A DNA stretch of 50,635 bases from an uncultured Christensenellaceae bacterium (lineage in GTDB: Bacteria > Bacillota > Clostridia > Christensenellales > UMGS416). Location of the stretch: the NCBI GenBank assembly GCA_944376795.1, contig CALWDW010000030.1:1-50635 (forward strand), read 5' to 3'. The position numbers and the translations under genes are program-made. The notes beneath the pieces were generated by a model. The model did no database searches, had not been told where the DNA came from, and saw nothing but the letters and a program-made list of their open reading frames with translations. Positions 1 to 8,331 of this stretch are shown in pieces. The first letter of the stretch is position 1. Each line of letters opens with the position of its first letter.

Positions 1-2
1 TG

Positions 3-328
3 ATACTTCAAATATTGGCCCGGTGTGGTGCATTTTTCATCGGTTTTATAGTCAAAGGTCAAATGAATCATGATTTTGCCTTTGGAATAGAGGTAAATCC
101 CTGTGTGATTGAGATTACTATCGGTAAATCAATATTGTGGTGGCAAAACCATTTCAAAACAAACATATTGGCAGGCGGGTTGTGGGGGAGATGATCCGAT
201 TGGCCCGGGAAAAGGGAATGAATGCCTTATATGCGGAGATCTATGCATTCAATACGCAGTCACAGCGGATGTTTGAGAGCGTTGGTTTCAAACACGCCAG
301 CGGCGAAAGGTATGTTTTGCTGCTATGA
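3..328 (+). pseudogene. GNAT N-acetyltransferase remnant, frameshifted and cut by the window edge
   Basis: The C-terminal part (137-328, 63 residues from a GTG) carries a GNAT acetyl-CoA loop (QNKHIG, where Q-x-x-G-x-G/A is usual) and the typical ending NTQSQRMFESVGF. The sequence just upstream, in a different frame (3-136), reads without stops and ends in GIEVNPCVIEITIG, which resembles the preceding beta strands of the same fold. The frame changes between about 123 and 137, as expected after loss of one base. I infer one acetyltransferase gene broken by an indel, or a sequencing error. No ribosome binding site precedes the GTG at 137, so the short reading frame is unlikely to be a gene by itself. 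The substrate is unknown. A terminator follows at 360. Confidence 0.5.
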
Positions 329-359
329 ATCCTCATGAATCCTTGTGACGAAGCATACG

Positions 360-396
360 AAGAGCAGGCGGGCCATACGGCCAGCCTGCTCTTTTG
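360..396 (+). terminator. Intrinsic terminator after the GNAT remnant
   Basis: AGAGCAGGC-G-GGCC pairs with GGCC-A-GCCTGCTCT across an ATAC loop and is followed by TTTTGC. It separates the remnant from the converging ABC exporter operon. The remaining bases up to 537 show nothing I can name. Confidence 0.75.
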
Positions 397-537
397 CTGC
401 CTGACGTTCCAGGAGAGGATTTCTGAACGGCTGGCAAAATCCGCTGTGCCGAAATCACTGTCTGGTTACGGCACCCAGGCCATCTCGCGGCCATAGAGCT
501 GACTGGCTTCATGTGGCGAGGCCGTCCTGGCTATGCG

Positions 538-2466
538 CTATGCTGTTTTCTTCGACGCGTTGCCGGTATAGAGCTGGTAATAGCGCCCCTGCTCCTCCAG
601 GAGCTGGTCATGGGTGCCGCGCTCAATGATGCGCCCCTGCTCCAGTACCATGATGCAGTCGGCATTGCGAACGGTGGACAGCCGGTGGGCGATGACGAAG
701 GTGGTGCGGCCTTGCATCAGGGAATCCATACCCCGCTGCACCAGGGCTTCGGTGCGGGTATCGATGGAACTGGTGGCCTCATCCAGGATGAGCACAGGCG
801 GGTCAGCCACAGCAGCCCGGGCAATGGCCAGAAGCTGGCGCTGGCCTTGGCTCAGGTTGGAGCCGTCGTCGGTGAGCATGGTCTGGTAACCGTCGGGAAG
901 CCGGGTAATGAAGCCATCCGCGCCCACACGCTTTGCGGCTTCCTGGCACTCCTCATCGGTAGCGTCCAGACGGCCGTAGCGGATATTCTCCATCACCGTG
1001 CCGGTGAACAGGTGGGTATCCTGCAGTACGATGCCCAGGCTGCGCCGCAGGTCATCCTTTTTGATCTTATTGATATTGATGCCATCATAGCGGATCTTTC
1101 CGTCCTGGATGTCATAGAAACGGTTGATTAGGTTGGTGATGGTGGTTTTTCCTGCACCGGTGGAGCCGACAAAGGCGATCTTCTGTCCGGGCGTGGCGTA
1201 GAGTTTGATGTTGTGAAGAACCGTTTTCTCGGGGACATAACCGAAATCCACATCGTCCATCACCACATCCCCGGCCAAGCGCGTATAGGTGAGGGTGCCG
1301 TCGCCGTGGGGATGCTTCCAGGCCCATACGCCGGTGCGCTCCGCACACTCTTCCAAGGAGCCGTCCGGCTTGATCCGGGCATTGACCAGCGTAACGTAGC
1401 CCTCATCCACCTCAGGTTTCTCATCCATGATAGCAAAGACACGCTCTGCGCCGGCCGCAGCCATGACCACGCTGTTAAGCTGCTGGCTAATCTGGGAGAT
1501 GGGCTGACTGAAGTTGCGGTTCAGCGTCAGGAAGGAGACCAGGACGCCCAGCGTAAGCCCGGCATAACCATTTAGTGCCAGCAGTGCGCCAACCACAGCG
1601 CAGATGACATAGCTGAGGTTTCCAATTTGGCCGTTGACAGGCATCAGGATGTTGGCAAAGCCATTGGCGCGCTCGGCGCTGTCCCGGAGCTTTTCGTTGA
1701 GTTTGCGGAAATCGCTGAGGGTCTCTTCTTCGTGGCAGAAGACCTTAACCACCTTCTGCCCATCCATCATTTCCTCAATGTAGCCGTTGACCTGGCCCAG
1801 GTCCCTTTGCTGCTGGGCAAAGTAGCGGCCCGATTTGCCGGCCAGGTCCCGGGTGGTGATGAGCGTGACCCCGACCATCACCAGGGAGAGCAGCGTCAGG
1901 GGGATGTTCAGCGAGATCATGCTGATCAGTACGCTGATGACCGTGATGACACTGGAGAAGAATTGGGGAAGACTTTGGCTGATGAACTGCCGCAGGGTAT
2001 CGATATCGTTGGTGTAGACGCTCATGATATCGCCGTGGGCGTGGGTGTCAAAGTAGCGGATAGGCAGGGTCTCCATATGAGTGAAGAGGGAATCTCGCAG
2101 GTTCCGCAGGGTTCCCTGGGAAACATTGACCATGACCCGGTTGAAGGTATAGGAGCAGACAATGCCCAGCAGATAGATACAGGCCATCTGCAAAAGGGCG
2201 CCCGCCAGGGGGGTGAAATCGGGCTGGGAGACACCGATCATGGGGGTAATGTAGTCATCAATCAAGATTTGCAGGAAGAGTGTGCCGCGGACCTGGGCGA
2301 TGGCTGCCCCAATGATGCATAGGGCCACCACCACGCAGTGGAATGCATAGTGCTGCAGCACTATGCGGAGCAAGCGGCCCAGTATGGGGAACATGCTCTT
2401 ATTCAGGCGTCCGGCGCCCATGCCGCGCATGGGGCCGCGCATGGGTTGGGGTTGCTGCTGCTTCAT
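538..2466 (-). CDS. ABC multidrug-type exporter, canonical half (membrane plus ATPase)
   Basis: This 642-residue half-transporter has an N-terminal six-helix membrane domain (about residues 35-330) and a C-terminal nucleotide-binding domain. Visible motifs are Walker A GSTGAGKTT, an ABC signature read as NLSQGQRQL, Walker B VLILDEATSSID with the catalytic glutamate, and the switch histidine in IAHRLSTV. It resembles the YfiC/LmrD-type partner of heterodimeric exporters. Its ATG overlaps the stop of the upstream half by four bases, and AGGAGG lies in front of it, so the two are translationally coupled. About 40 extra residues precede the ATPase core (around residues 370-385), as is common in this subfamily. 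The substrate, drug or peptide, cannot be read from sequence. Control is probably by the MarR protein encoded first in the operon. Confidence 0.9.
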   Translation of the reverse strand: MKQQQPQPMRGPMRGMGAGRLNKSMFPILGRLLRIVLQHYAFHCVVVALCIIGAAIAQVRGTLFLQILIDDYITPMIGVSQPDFTPLAGALLQMACIYLLGIVCSYTFNRVMVNVSQGTLRNLRDSLFTHMETLPIRYFDTHAHGDIMSVYTNDIDTLRQFISQSLPQFFSSVITVISVLISMISLNIPLTLLSLVMVGVTLITTRDLAGKSGRYFAQQQRDLGQVNGYIEEMMDGQKVVKVFCHEEETLSDFRKLNEKLRDSAERANGFANILMPVNGQIGNLSYVICAVVGALLALNGYAGLTLGVLVSFLTLNRNFSQPISQISQQLNSVVMAAAGAERVFAIMDEKPEVDEGYVTLVNARIKPDGSLEECAERTGVWAWKHPHGDGTLTYTRLAGDVVMDDVDFGYVPEKTVLHNIKLYATPGQKIAFVGSTGAGKTTITNLINRFYDIQDGKIRYDGININKIKKDDLRRSLGIVLQDTHLFTGTVMENIRYGRLDATDEECQEAAKRVGADGFITRLPDGYQTMLTDDGSNLSQGQRQLLAIARAAVADPPVLILDEATSSIDTRTEALVQRGMDSLMQGRTTFVIAHRLSTVRNADCIMVLEQGRIIERGTHDQLLEEQGRYYQLYTGNASKKTA

Positions 2467-4217
2467 GATACCTCTTCCTCCTTTTGGTCAAAGTCGCCTT
2501 CGCCCTTGGTCTGGCCCTCGTAAACCTCCCGGTAGATGGCGTTGGATTCCAGCAGGGCCTCGTGGGTGTCAAAGGCGCTGACGCGGCCCTCATCCAGCAC
2601 CAGGATGCGGTCGGCGTCCTGTACGCTGGAGATGCGCTGGGCGATGATGATCTTGGTGGTTCCGGGGAGGTCTTCCCGGAAGGCGCGGCGGATGCGCGCA
2701 TCGGTGGCAGTATCCACGGCGCTGGTGGAGTCGTCAAGAATCAAGACCTTCGGATGCTTGAGCAGCGCACGGGCAATACACAGTCTCTGTTTTTGGCCGC
2801 CAGAGACGTTGGTGCCTCCTTGCTCAATATAGGTTTCGTAGCCGTCGGGCAGACGCTGGATGAATTCATCGGCGCAGGCGAGGCGGCAGGCGTTCTCGCA
2901 TTCCTCTTGGGTGGCGTTCTTATCGCCCCACCGGAGGTTTTCCAGGATCGTTCCGGAGAAAAGCACGTTTTTCTGCAGTACGACGGCGACCTGATTCCGC
3001 AGCACGGTGATATCGTAGCTGCGTACGTCCCGTCCGCCAACCCGAACCGCGCCTTCCGAAACGTCATAAAGGCGGCTGATTAGGTTGACCAAACTGGACT
3101 TGGCGCTGCCGGTGCCGCCGATGATGCCGATGGTTTCTCCCGAATGAATATGCAGATTAATATGATCCAGCACAGGGCGGCCATTCCCCTGGCGATACGA
3201 GAAGGAGACGTTTTCAAAGTCCACGCTGCCGTCGGCTACCTCAGTGATGGGCTGGGCCGGGTTGACGATGTCAGGCGTTTCGGTGAGAACCTCGCTGATA
3301 CGCCGGATACTGGCCATGCTCATGGTGATCATGACGAAAACCATGGAGAGCATCATCAGGCTGATGAGAATATTCATTACATAGCTGAACAGGCTGGTGA
3401 GCTGCCCGGTTGTCAGCGAGCCGGCGGAAATCATGGAGGCTCCGAACCAGCTCAGCGCTAGGATGCAGCCGTAGATAGCCAGCATCATGGCCGGGTTATT
3501 CAGCGCTAGAATCCCTTCGGCCTTTACAAACATGCGGTAGACGTTGGCGGCAGCCCGCTGGAATTTCTCGCTTTCAAAGGCCTCACGGACAAAGGACTTC
3601 ACCACCCGGATGGCTGATACATTTTCCTGGACGCTGGCGTTGAGGGCGTCATACTGGCGGAAGACCTTGTCAAACAACCCCATGGTTTTGGCCGTAATTA
3701 CCGCCAGGCAGATGCCCAGGAAAACCATGGCCACCACGAAAATCAGACTGAGGGTGCCGTTAATGGAAAAAGCCATGATCAGCGCAAAGATCAGCATCAC
3801 CGGCGCACGGACGCACATGCGCAGGATCATCTGGTAGGCGTTCTGTACGTTGGTTACGTCGGTGGTCAGTCGAGTGACCAGTCCTGCCGTGGAATACTTG
3901 TCGATGTTGGAGAAGGCGTAGCGCTGGATGGTTGAGAACATGCCATCCCGCAGATTGCAGGCAAAGCCGGTCGAGGCTTTGGCGGCCAGCCGCCCGGCCA
4001 CGATGCCCAGGGTCAGCGACAAGGCAGCGGCCACCAGCATATAGCCGCCATAGCGGTAGACCATGGCCATGTTCCCGGCGTTGATGCCTTCGTCAATGAG
4101 GGAGGCCATCAGCATGGGGACAATCAGCTCCATGACGGCTTCCATCATTGTGGCCAAAGGGGTCAGAATGGAGGCGCACTTGTATTGCTTGATCTGCGCC
4201 ATGATGGGTTTGAGCAC
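2463..4217 (-). CDS. ABC multidrug-type exporter, degenerate-site half
   Basis: This 584-residue half-transporter starts with the membrane domain (residues about 15-320) followed by the ATPase. I prefer the GTG at 4217 because GGGAGG lies nine bases before it; a TTG six bases further upstream is too close to that site. The Walker A reads GGTGSAKSS, with alanine in place of the usual second glycine, and Walker B ends DDSTSAVD, with aspartate where the catalytic glutamate should be. The signature NVSGGQKQR is intact. This is the classic asymmetric pairing in which one ATP site is degenerate and the partner at 538-2466 supplies the canonical catalytic glutamate. It is the second gene of the marR operon and overlaps its partner by ATGA. 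The YfiB/LmrC type is the closest family I recognise. Confidence 0.9.
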   Translation of the reverse strand: MLKPIMAQIKQYKCASILTPLATMMEAVMELIVPMLMASLIDEGINAGNMAMVYRYGGYMLVAAALSLTLGIVAGRLAAKASTGFACNLRDGMFSTIQRYAFSNIDKYSTAGLVTRLTTDVTNVQNAYQMILRMCVRAPVMLIFALIMAFSINGTLSLIFVVAMVFLGICLAVITAKTMGLFDKVFRQYDALNASVQENVSAIRVVKSFVREAFESEKFQRAAANVYRMFVKAEGILALNNPAMMLAIYGCILALSWFGASMISAGSLTTGQLTSLFSYVMNILISLMMLSMVFVMITMSMASIRRISEVLTETPDIVNPAQPITEVADGSVDFENVSFSYRQGNGRPVLDHINLHIHSGETIGIIGGTGSAKSSLVNLISRLYDVSEGAVRVGGRDVRSYDITVLRNQVAVVLQKNVLFSGTILENLRWGDKNATQEECENACRLACADEFIQRLPDGYETYIEQGGTNVSGGQKQRLCIARALLKHPKVLILDDSTSAVDTATDARIRRAFREDLPGTTKIIIAQRISSVQDADRILVLDEGRVSAFDTHEALLESNAIYREVYEGQTKGEGDFDQKEEEVS

Positions 4218-4301
4218 GGACAATTCCCTCCCATTGTATCTTTCATATTTTCTAGCTCTATAGCGAACTATTTGCGGAAAATATATCCGTCCGAACCGCT
4301 G

Positions 4302-4736
4302 TTAGTTCAGCGTGTGCTTGAGCCGGCCCAGCAGCTCCATCATAAGATCATGCTCCTGTGGGGACAGCGCATCGCGAAGCTCTCCTTCGATCTGATGGAT
4401 GGAAGAGTCAATCCGCGCAAAGGCCTTGTCTCCCAAGGGGGTACACACGATTTTCTTAAGGCGCGCATCGTGAGGAACCGATTCCCGTCGGATGTAGCCG
4501 TGCTTTTCCATGAGCTGCAGCACGCTGGTTACCGTGGAGCGCGTGATGGAGAATTCAGCCTCGATATCCTTTTGATAAACATCCCGCTTTGTTTCCGTGT
4601 GAAGATATCCTAGGATGCGTCCCTGCATGGGGGTCAGATCCATGGCGTCATGCTCGCTGAGGATGCTGTTCATCCTACGATGGATCCTGCGGCTGACGGC
4701 ATGGATTTCCGCACCCAGCTTTTTATCTTTTTGCAT
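4302..4736 (-). CDS. MarR-family transcriptional regulator
   Basis: A 144-residue winged-helix protein with the MarR layout: N-terminal dimerisation helix (RIHRRMNSIL), DLTPMQGRILGYL, recognition helix region with SITRSTVTSVLQLMEKHGYI, and the wing with DARLKKIVCTPLG, where the usual D-x-R-x-K is visible. The ATG at 4736 has AGGAGGT six bases upstream. It is first in an operon with the two exporter halves (84 bases to the next start), driven by a consensus-perfect promoter at 4778-4806. By analogy with many MarR-exporter pairs it probably represses its own operon and is released by a toxic ligand. No clear palindromic operator could be picked out in the 5' region. Confidence 0.9.
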   Translation of the reverse strand: MQKDKKLGAEIHAVSRRIHRRMNSILSEHDAMDLTPMQGRILGYLHTETKRDVYQKDIEAEFSITRSTVTSVLQLMEKHGYIRRESVPHDARLKKIVCTPLGDKAFARIDSSIHQIEGELRDALSPQEHDLMMELLGRLKHTLN

Positions 4737-4777
4737 TTGTTTACCTCCTGAATGTCAGAGATCGAACTTTCTTGTCC

Positions 4778-4806
4778 ATTATAGGATGCGCTTCCGCAGC
4801 TGTCAA
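4778..4806 (-). promoter_or_regulatory. Consensus sigma-A promoter of the marR-exporter operon
   Basis: Read on the minus strand, TTGACA (4801-4806), a 17-base spacer and TATAAT (4778-4783) form a perfect match to the vegetative consensus. It lies 40 bases upstream of the marR ATG. Such a strong core promoter fits an operon held off by a repressor. Confidence 0.85.
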
Positions 4807-4852
4807 TGGGTGAATGTAAAGAGTTTTTGAATTCGCGGCATCGCGGGCGCCC

Positions 4853-4882
4853 TTGCGTGGGACTTTGTAGGAATGGTATAAT
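4853..4882 (+). promoter_or_regulatory. Promoter of the M3-like lipoprotein gene
   Basis: TTGCGT (4853-4858), an 18-base spacer and an extended -10, TGG-TATAAT (-10 box 4877-4882), lie about 85 bases before the lipoprotein start. It is divergent from the marR promoter. Confidence 0.7.
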
Positions 4883-4967
4883 GAAAAACAATATAGTGGT
4901 ATAGTGGTTTGGCGCCGACACCGGCGGTATATTGGCAGAGCGGAAACTGATGGAGAGGACGATGCGG

Positions 4968-6851
4968 ATGGGAACGATTTACAAAAGGGTTTTGGGGATC
5001 GTGATGGCGCTTCTGCTGGCGATTGCGTCGGTTGGCTGCCAGCCAGCGCCAGTGCCGGCATATCCTAGGGTGGAGTTCATTGCCCCGACGGCTGTGTCGC
5101 TGGCATCGCCTTCTTCCGCAGCCGTACTGCCAACGCCTGCGGCTACGGAGCCGTTGGCGTTGGTGCTGCCCACGGCTACGCCAGTGCCTGTGGAGCTGCC
5201 GGCGCCTACCGTTGCGCCCACCAGGGAAACGTCGCGACGCACGGTGCCATTTGACGCGATGCAGTACCAGCGCCCCGACGCCCAGGCCTTGGTGGAGGAG
5301 CTGAATCGGGCTGCCCAGGATATTGCGCAGGCTTCCTCGGGCCAAGCGCAGTATGACCGGATCGAAGCAGCCTGGGCGGGGTATGAGACATACTATACCA
5401 TGTATATCCTGGCGCAGATCCACCTGGATGAGGACGCAAAGGATGCCTACTGGCAGGCGGAGAACGACTACATGGCCGAGACCAGCACGGACGTTGACTA
5501 TGCCTTGCTGCGGATGTATCAGGCGCTGCTGGATTCTCCCTATAGGGAGGAGCTCGAGGTCCTGCTGGGTGAGGAATCCCTGGAAGATATGCGTCTCGCT
5601 GTGGAAAGCCGGGATGCAAGGATTCAGTCCCTCCTAATGGAGGAAGAGAAGCTTGTTGTTGCGTACCGCCGCCTTGCCGCTACGGGGACGGTAGAGATGG
5701 ACGGGCGGGAACTTACATACGGTGAAATCGAAGCGCTCTATCTGGAGGAGGGGTATGGCCCCTATATCCAGGCGCTGCAAGCTTGGCTGGAGCAGCACAA
5801 CGCAACTCTGGGCGACATCTATCTGCAGCTGGTGCAGGTCCGGCAGGAGATGGCGCGCCAGATGGGGTACGAAAACTATGTGGAGATGGCATATGCCGAG
5901 CGCGGCTACGATTATGCCCCGGAGGATGTGGCGGCCGTCCGGGAGGCCATCAAGGAAGAACTGGTGCCCGTGTACCAGCGGCTAAGCTGGATGGGGTATG
6001 GCATGCTCCCCGACGTTTCGGTGGAGGAGAATGCATTTTCCACGTTTCTCAGGGAAACGCTTTATGGGCTGGATACAAGCCTGGGAGAGGCTTTCGACTT
6101 CATGGAGGCGTACCAGCTGGCGCGCATGGAGCCCGGCGTGAACAAAGCCAGTGGCGCCTATACCACCTATTTATATGATTTTGATGCGCCGGTTATTGTA
6201 GGCAGCTGGCTGGGGGATGCGATGTCCATCAGCACTTGGGTCCATGAATTTGGACATTTTCACGATTTTTACGCCTACTATGAGGAAACAGAGGACAGCA
6301 CGCTGGATACGGCGGAGATTTTTTCCACCGGGCTGGAGATGCTGGTCGCCAACCACTATGCATCGCTTCTAGACGAAGAGACCGCAGCCTGGCTGCAGGA
6401 AGCTATGGTGGTGCAGCTGCTGGATACCTATGTTTGCCAGACATCCTTTGAGGAATTCGAGGCCCGGGTGTACCAACTGGACAGCGAGGATCTGACGTTG
6501 GATCGGGTGAACGCCATCTTCCGGGAAGTACAGCAGGCGTACGGGCTAGCTGTGGAAACGGCGCCGTGGTATGACCTTTACGGCTGGATTACGATCAGCC
6601 ACTATTATGAGGCGCCATTCTATACTTTTAGCTATACGGCGGCTTCGGATGTGGCGCTGCAGCTTTGGCAGATTTCCGACCGGGATGAAGACAGGGCTGT
6701 AGCGGCGTACTTTGCCCTGTTGGAGCGAGAGGACGGAGCAGACTTTCAGGAAAATGTCCAGGCAGCCGGGTTGGAGACGGTATTTTCAGAGGGGCGCATC
6801 GAGAAAGTGGCCGCCTATTACAAGGCTATCTTCCTGGAAAACGCCGCGTAG
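4968..6851 (+). CDS. Exported M3-like (oligoendopeptidase F type) metallopeptidase lipoprotein
   Basis: About 627 residues. The chosen ATG (4968) has GGAGAGG nine bases upstream; ATG at 4962 and a TTG at 4932 are alternatives. The N-terminus has basic residues and a hydrophobic stretch ending SVGC at Cys24, a weak lipobox, then a proline/alanine/threonine linker (about 25-95). The catalytic zinc motif HEFGH is near residues 426-430 within STWVHEFGHFHDF, and a downstream glutamate in TAEIFSTGLE fits the third ligand of M3 enzymes. The family cleaves oligopeptides; most M3 members are cytoplasmic, so a surface-anchored form would trim peptides outside the cell before import. The THUMP methylase gene starts 16 bases later and is probably cotranscribed, though no functional link is evident. 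Confidence 0.85.
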   Translation: MGTIYKRVLGIVMALLLAIASVGCQPAPVPAYPRVEFIAPTAVSLASPSSAAVLPTPAATEPLALVLPTATPVPVELPAPTVAPTRETSRRTVPFDAMQYQRPDAQALVEELNRAAQDIAQASSGQAQYDRIEAAWAGYETYYTMYILAQIHLDEDAKDAYWQAENDYMAETSTDVDYALLRMYQALLDSPYREELEVLLGEESLEDMRLAVESRDARIQSLLMEEEKLVVAYRRLAATGTVEMDGRELTYGEIEALYLEEGYGPYIQALQAWLEQHNATLGDIYLQLVQVRQEMARQMGYENYVEMAYAERGYDYAPEDVAAVREAIKEELVPVYQRLSWMGYGMLPDVSVEENAFSTFLRETLYGLDTSLGEAFDFMEAYQLARMEPGVNKASGAYTTYLYDFDAPVIVGSWLGDAMSISTWVHEFGHFHDFYAYYEETEDSTLDTAEIFSTGLEMLVANHYASLLDEETAAWLQEAMVVQLLDTYVCQTSFEEFEARVYQLDSEDLTLDRVNAIFREVQQAYGLAVETAPWYDLYGWITISHYYEAPFYTFSYTAASDVALQLWQISDRDEDRAVAAYFALLEREDGADFQENVQAAGLETVFSEGRIEKVAAYYKAIFLENAA

Positions 6852-6867
6852 AAGAGAAAGGAGATCG

Positions 6868-7890
6868 ATGGTGGACGGAACGCTTTCCTATACATATATG
6901 GCGACGTGCGTTCCCGGTGGAGAAGGAATCCTTACCGGAGAGCTGATGCAAAGGTTGCCGGAGGCTGCGTGTATCCGACAGGAGAGGGGCAAGGTGTTTT
7001 TTAATTTGCCTCGGGAACCGGAACTTCCGTGGCCGCTGCGGTGTGCGGATAATGTTTACCGGGTGCTGGGCTGCTTCCCTGTGGGGCCGCATAAGGCGGA
7101 TCTTGACGCGCTGGAGAGCGCGCTGGCGCAGTTCGACTGCCGTACGCCGGCGCGGGGGCGGGGACGCAGGGCCATTGTCAGCGCCAGCCGGGCGGGGAAA
7201 CATACCTATTCCCGATACGATCTGGCAGCCCGGGCAGCTAAGGTGCTGGAGCGGCAGGGCTTTTTGCCGGTTTCAGACGAGAAAGGGCACGACGTGGCGT
7301 TCCGTCTGGATGTACGGGAGGAAAGCGCGGTCTTCTCGATGCAGCTGACGCCGGCCCAGTTCCGCTTTCGGGGAGAGGCCTTTCAGAGTAGCCGGGGAGG
7401 AATTCGACCCACGGTAGCCCACCTCTTGGTCCGACTGAGCGAGCCCCGGCCGGAAGACGTGTTCTGCGACCCGTTCTGTGGGGCGGGAACCATCCCCTTT
7501 GAGCGGGCCGCGTATCCATGCTCCCGGCTCATTGCTGGGGATCTGGACCCCAAAGCTCTCGACGCCGCCCGTCAAAATCTGCAGGGTGCGGCGGCGGAGC
7601 TTCTGCTGGCCGACGCCGCCTGCCTCCCGCTGCAGGATGAAAGCGTGGACGCGGTGGTTACCAATCTTCCCTGGGGTAAGCAGATCCAGGTAGAGGACCT
7701 GCCCCAGCTGTACCGGGATTTTGCCGGCGAACTGCGCAGGATCCTCAGGCCGGAAGGACGGGCCATCCTGTTTACCGACCAGGATGCGGTTTTGCTGCAG
7801 GCTTGCCGTGGGGCGGGGCTTAGAGCGGAACCCGTTTTGCAGTTGAGCCTGCATGGGCTGCATCCATGCGCGTATGCAGTAGGAAGATAA
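6868..7890 (+). CDS. THUMP-domain RNA (guanine-N2) methyltransferase-like protein
   Basis: A 340-residue protein starting at ATG 6868 with AAAGGAGA just upstream; the reading frame is open further 5' but that part overlaps the peptidase gene. The N-terminal half (about 1-165) fits a ferredoxin-like/THUMP RNA-binding module. The C-terminal half is a Rossmann methylase of the UPF0020/Trm14-TrmN type: SAM motif I in DPFCGAGTIPFE (from residue 201) and the catalytic N/D-P-P-Y-like loop as TNLPWG (Asn266). These enzymes make m2G in tRNA or rRNA using S-adenosylmethionine. The exact target nucleotide cannot be assigned. The short gap to the peptidase gene suggests a two-gene transcript. Confidence 0.82.
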   Translation: MVDGTLSYTYMATCVPGGEGILTGELMQRLPEAACIRQERGKVFFNLPREPELPWPLRCADNVYRVLGCFPVGPHKADLDALESALAQFDCRTPARGRGRRAIVSASRAGKHTYSRYDLAARAAKVLERQGFLPVSDEKGHDVAFRLDVREESAVFSMQLTPAQFRFRGEAFQSSRGGIRPTVAHLLVRLSEPRPEDVFCDPFCGAGTIPFERAAYPCSRLIAGDLDPKALDAARQNLQGAAAELLLADAACLPLQDESVDAVVTNLPWGKQIQVEDLPQLYRDFAGELRRILRPEGRAILFTDQDAVLLQACRGAGLRAEPVLQLSLHGLHPCAYAVGR

Positions 7891-8331
7891 TGCGTTCTAT
7901 AAACTGGTATTTATGGGAGGAATCAATGGAGGAAAGGCGTAGAACATCATTCAATTTGGCTCTATTGCTGTAATTCTATTCAATAATGGTGTGAATAAGA
8001 GAGAAAAGATATAAGAATACATTATAGGTATCATAAGTTATTCTATTGTCTCTCCGATGCGATAACTAAAAACAATATGTATTCTTTCAATGGAAAGCTT
8101 TACTTTTCTTTCAAAAACAGTTATAGTAATGATTAAGTTAATGATGCAGCCATACCCGATTGATTTCGATCCAATAAATTCGTTCCTGCATATTGACTTA
8201 CGTGATGGAAAGTAAATATTTTGTGACAATTTCTCAAGAAGTGAGGACAGCGTCACAATACGCTTTCATCTTGGGCTATGGCCTGGGATGACAATACGGT
8301 AGAATAACCGGAATTGAGAAGGAGGTAACCC
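7891..8331 (+). other. AT-rich intergenic gap with inverted repeat
   Basis: These 441 bases are visibly poorer in G and C than the flanking genes. A 72-codon open frame on the minus strand (8038-8256) has no recognisable domain and no good ribosome binding site, so I do not call it a gene. TTGTGAC (8221-8227) and GTCACAA (8252-8258) form a perfect 7-base inverted repeat 24 bases apart, about 75 bases before the solute-binding protein gene, and could be an operator. No convincing -35/-10 pair was found for that gene. The region may be a remnant of a lost gene or acquired DNA. Confidence 0.4.

Noticed and set aside
8038..8256. 72-codon frame on the minus strand in the AT-rich gap
   Set aside because: No homology that I recognise, no good ribosome binding site; an open frame of this length is not proof of a gene.
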